Shown here in pieces: positions 32,672-34,773 of a DNA stretch of 34,773 bases (positions are counted from its first letter, which is position 1; every line of letters begins with the position of its first letter). The notes below the pieces were generated by a model that had not been told where the DNA came from, did not search any database, and was given only the letters and a program-made list of their open reading frames with translations. A program made the position numbers and the translations under genes. Source of the stretch: Clostridia bacterium (lineage in GTDB: Bacteria; Bacillota; Clostridia; Oscillospirales; CAG-272); the NCBI GenBank assembly GCA_017646005.1, contig JAGCNJ010000064.1:1-34773 (forward strand), written 5' to 3'.

Positions 32672-33943
32672 TCACTTTCCTGCCTTGAGCGCACGCGCGC
32701 CGATATCGTGGCGGAAATATTTGTTTTCAAAATGTATCTTCTCACCCTCAAGGTAAGCCTTGTCGATCGCTTCCTTAAGTGTTTCTCCGGTTGCGGATAC
32801 TGCAAGCACACGGCCGCCTGCGGTAAGAAGCTTACCGTTATCAAGCTTTGCTCCTGCGATATATACCGATGCATCGGCATTCTCGTCGCCGGTTATCTCA
32901 AATCCCGTTTCATACTTGCCGGGATATCCGTTTGATGCAAGCACAAGCGTGCACGAATGCTTGTCTGCAAACTTGACCTCACAATCGGCAAGCTTTCCGG
33001 ATGACACCGCACGCATTACTGTGAATAAATCGGACTCTAAAAGCGGAAGCACAGCCTGCGTTTCGGGGTCTCCGAAGCGGCAGTTGTATTCTATTACCTT
33101 AGGGCCGTTTTTCGTAAGCATAAGTCCGAAGTAGAGGCATCCCTTAAAGGTGCGATCTTCAGCCTTCATAGCGTTTACCGTCGGCATAAATATTTTTTCC
33201 ATGCACTCTGCGGCAATCGCGTCCGTGTAATAGGGGTTGGGAGCGATTGCTCCCATGCCGCCCGTATTAAGTCCTGTATCGTTATCACCTGCACGCTTGT
33301 GGTCCATTGACGAAACCATAGGCACAAGCACGTTTCCGTCAGTAAAGGCAAGCACCGACACCTCGGGGCCCTCTAAAAATTCCTCGACTACGACACGGCT
33401 TCCGCTTTCGCCGAAGACCTTATCCTCCATCATACTGCGGACAGCATCTACTGCTTCATTCGTAGTCTGTGCGATGATAACACCCTTACCGAGTGCAAGT
33501 CCGTCAGCCTTGATTACCACGGGAGCAGGAATGCTTTCAACGTACTTTATCGCCGCATCCATATCCTCAAAGGTTTCATAGGTCGCCGTGGGGATATTGT
33601 ATTTTTTCATCAGATTTTTTGAGAACACCTTACTGCCCTCGATTATCGCCGCCGCCTTATTCGGACCGAAGAATTCGATTCCGATAGCATTAAGTGCCTC
33701 AACACAGCCAAGAACAAGCGGATCGTCGGGAGCAACTACCGCATAGTCGATATAATTTGCCTTTGCAAATTCTACTATAGCCTCAATATCCTTGGCTCCT
33801 ATTGCTACGCACTCGGCATCGCGCGCGATTCCTCCGTTACCCGGAAGCGCATAAAGCTTGTCAATTTCGGGAGATTTTTTAAGTTCTTTTATTATTGCGT
33901 GCTCGCGGCCACCGCCGCCAACAACCATTACTTTCATACCCAT
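32672..33943 (-). CDS. purD: Phosphoribosylamine-glycine ligase
   Basis: A 423-residue ATP-grasp enzyme that joins glycine to phosphoribosylamine (second purine step). The N-terminal VVGGGGREHAI loop, DPLVLG, ADGLALGKGV, and GGMGAIAPNPYY plus NCRFGDPETQAVLP motifs are all present. Length is standard. The ATG at 33943 has GAGGG 8 nt upstream; the next in-frame ATG two codons later is less well placed. It lies between purH and purL. Confidence 0.95.
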   Translation of the reverse strand: MGMKVMVVGGGGREHAIIKELKKSPEIDKLYALPGNGGIARDAECVAIGAKDIEAIVEFAKANYIDYAVVAPDDPLVLGCVEALNAIGIEFFGPNKAAAIIEGSKVFSKNLMKKYNIPTATYETFEDMDAAIKYVESIPAPVVIKADGLALGKGVIIAQTTNEAVDAVRSMMEDKVFGESGSRVVVEEFLEGPEVSVLAFTDGNVLVPMVSSMDHKRAGDNDTGLNTGGMGAIAPNPYYTDAIAAECMEKIFMPTVNAMKAEDRTFKGCLYFGLMLTKNGPKVIEYNCRFGDPETQAVLPLLESDLFTVMRAVSSGKLADCEVKFADKHSCTLVLASNGYPGKYETGFEITGDENADASVYIAGAKLDNGKLLTAGGRVLAVSATGETLKEAIDKAYLEGEKIHFENKYFRHDIGARALKAGK

Positions 33944-33970
33944 TATATTTACCCTCTTATACGTCCGTAT

Positions 33971-34010
33971 GGGCGGTAGACCTTTTCGGTCTGCCGCCCG
34001 TGTATTTTTG
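33971..34010 (+). terminator. Terminator-shaped hairpin between purH and purD
   Basis: GGGCGGTAGACC (33971-33982) pairs with GGTCTGCCGCCC (33988-33999) with one U-G pair in the plus-strand RNA, followed by GTGTATTTTTG. In the minus-strand transcript the same place would be an A-C mismatch and there is no T tract. So it is best formed as a terminator pointing against the purine operon. Confidence 0.55.
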
Positions 34011-34011
34011 A

Positions 34012-34773
34012 TTAATGGTGGAAGAGTCTCATTCCGGTGAACGCCATAGCGATGCCGTACTTATTGCAGCATTCTATAACGAGATCGTCACGGATAGATC
34101 CGCCCGGCTCTGCGATATAGGATACACCACTTCTGCGTGCGCGCTCGATGTTGTCATCAAACGGGAAGAATGCGTCCGAGCCTACCGAAACGCCGGTGAT
34201 TGTGGAAAGATATGCCTTCTGCTCTTCCTTGGTGAAGGGAGCGGGACATTCTGTGAAATACTTCTGCCAATTGCCCTCTGCAAGCACATCCTCACAGTCC
34301 TCGGAGATATAAACGTCGATTACGTTATCTCTGTCGGGTCTGCCAAGCTCGGGCTTGAAGGGGAGATTAAGCACACGATCGTGCTGTCTGAGATGCCATA
34401 TATCAGCCTTGCTTCCTGCAAGTCTTGTGCAATATATTCTCGACTGCTGACCTGCGCCAACACCGATAGCCTGTCCGCCTACCGCATAGCATACAGAGTT
34501 TGACTGTGTATACTTAAGCGTGATAAGCGCGATGATAAGGTCGATCTTTGCACTTTCGGGGATATTCTTGTTTTCGGTAACTACGTTATCAAGAAGCTCA
34601 GCATCGATCTTGAAGTTGTTTCTTCCCTGCTCAAAGGTGATACCGAAGACCTGCTTGCGCTCGATTTCCTCGGGAACGTAATTCGGGTCTATTTTTACGA
34701 TGTTGTAATTGCCCTTTTTCTTGGTTTTAAGAAGCTCAAGCTCCTCGTCGGTGTATCCGGGAGCTATAACGCC
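34012..34773 (-). CDS. purH: AICAR transformylase (PurH C-terminal domain), 5' end outside the window
   Basis: The last 253 residues of the enzyme that formylates AICAR (ninth purine step). The open frame runs from the right window edge (GVIAPGYTDEELELLK) to the stop at 34012. Motifs: QSNSVCYAVGGQAIGVGAGQQ (cited in part), LPFKPELGRPDRD, VGSDAFFPFDDNIERA, YIAEPGGSIRDD and the terminal FTGMRLFHH. The sequence style matches the clostridial stand-alone transformylase, in which the IMP cyclohydrolase is a separate protein, but the N-terminal part is out of view. It is followed by purD and purL in the same direction. Confidence 0.92.
   Translation of the reverse strand, partial: GVIAPGYTDEELELLKTKKKGNYNIVKIDPNYVPEEIERKQVFGITFEQGRNNFKIDAELLDNVVTENKNIPESAKIDLIIALITLKYTQSNSVCYAVGGQAIGVGAGQQSRIYCTRLAGSKADIWHLRQHDRVLNLPFKPELGRPDRDNVIDVYISEDCEDVLAEGNWQKYFTECPAPFTKEEQKAYLSTITGVSVGSDAFFPFDDNIERARRSGVSYIAEPGGSIRDDLVIECCNKYGIAMAFTGMRLFHH

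Noticed and set aside
1..34773. CRISPR arrays, tRNA/rRNA genes, insertion sequences or phage modules
   Set aside because: No regular repeats, cloverleaf-like segments, transposase motifs or phage genes were seen on reading both strands.

Overview
The window looks like a chromosomal segment of a spore-forming member of the class Clostridia, probably an uncultured gut-type lineage. The evidence is a GerA/SpoVAF-like germination protein, a SpoIID-type transglycosylase-like protein, a large single-chain PurL next to a clostridial-style AICAR transformylase, a SpoIIID-independent set of strong consensus vegetative promoters (TTGACA/T, 17-bp spacer, TATAAT-like), and a secreted cohesin/dockerin protein. 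Gene density is high and both strands are used. No rRNA, tRNA, CRISPR array, insertion sequence or prophage was recognised.

Layout. 1-3.8 kb: a small unknown protein and a DUF3048 lipoprotein diverge from two perfect consensus promoters. They are followed by a minus-strand pair made of an Amidase_3 protein without a signal peptide and a SpoVAF-like protein. 3.8-7.1 kb: a TtcA-family tRNA thiolase (+), convergent with a two-gene minus operon (a membrane-anchored unknown protein, then a SpoIID/LytB protein). 7.2-17.4 kb: a long minus-strand run of tsaE, tsaB, rpiB, a sugar-nucleotide uridylyltransferase-like gene, galE, galM, terminator, a putative heavy-metal/Mn exporter, prfA, tsaC and a ParC-like topoisomerase subunit. 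Three of the four bacterial t6A genes (tsaC, tsaB, tsaE) are here. The sugar block would interconvert UDP-glucose and UDP-galactose.

17.4-22.5 kb: the most accessory part. It has a secreted cohesin-plus-dockerin protein (-), then a glycyl-radical-enzyme activase fused by a 4-nt overlap to a raffinose-synthase/Sip1-like GH36 protein (+), and a DUF2156 acyltransferase-fold protein. 22.5-25.9 kb: a complete lysine-responsive unit with a consensus promoter, lysine riboswitch, intrinsic terminator, dapA-dapB-lysA and a strong terminator. 25.9-28.9 kb: a three-gene plus-strand operon (DUF2238-like membrane protein, CCA-adding enzyme, SGNH hydrolase) ending at a 22-bp perfect-stem bidirectional terminator. 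28.9-34.8 kb: minus-strand purine operon purH(partial)-purD-purL.

The best candidates for something undescribed are the activase/GH36 translationally coupled pair with a palindrome over its promoter, the protein carrying both a cohesin and a dockerin, and a short repeated motif (AAATCGGCAAA) found as an inverted repeat over the lysine promoter and again upstream of tsaE. All function calls rest on reading the sequences and remembered family motifs; no database search was run.
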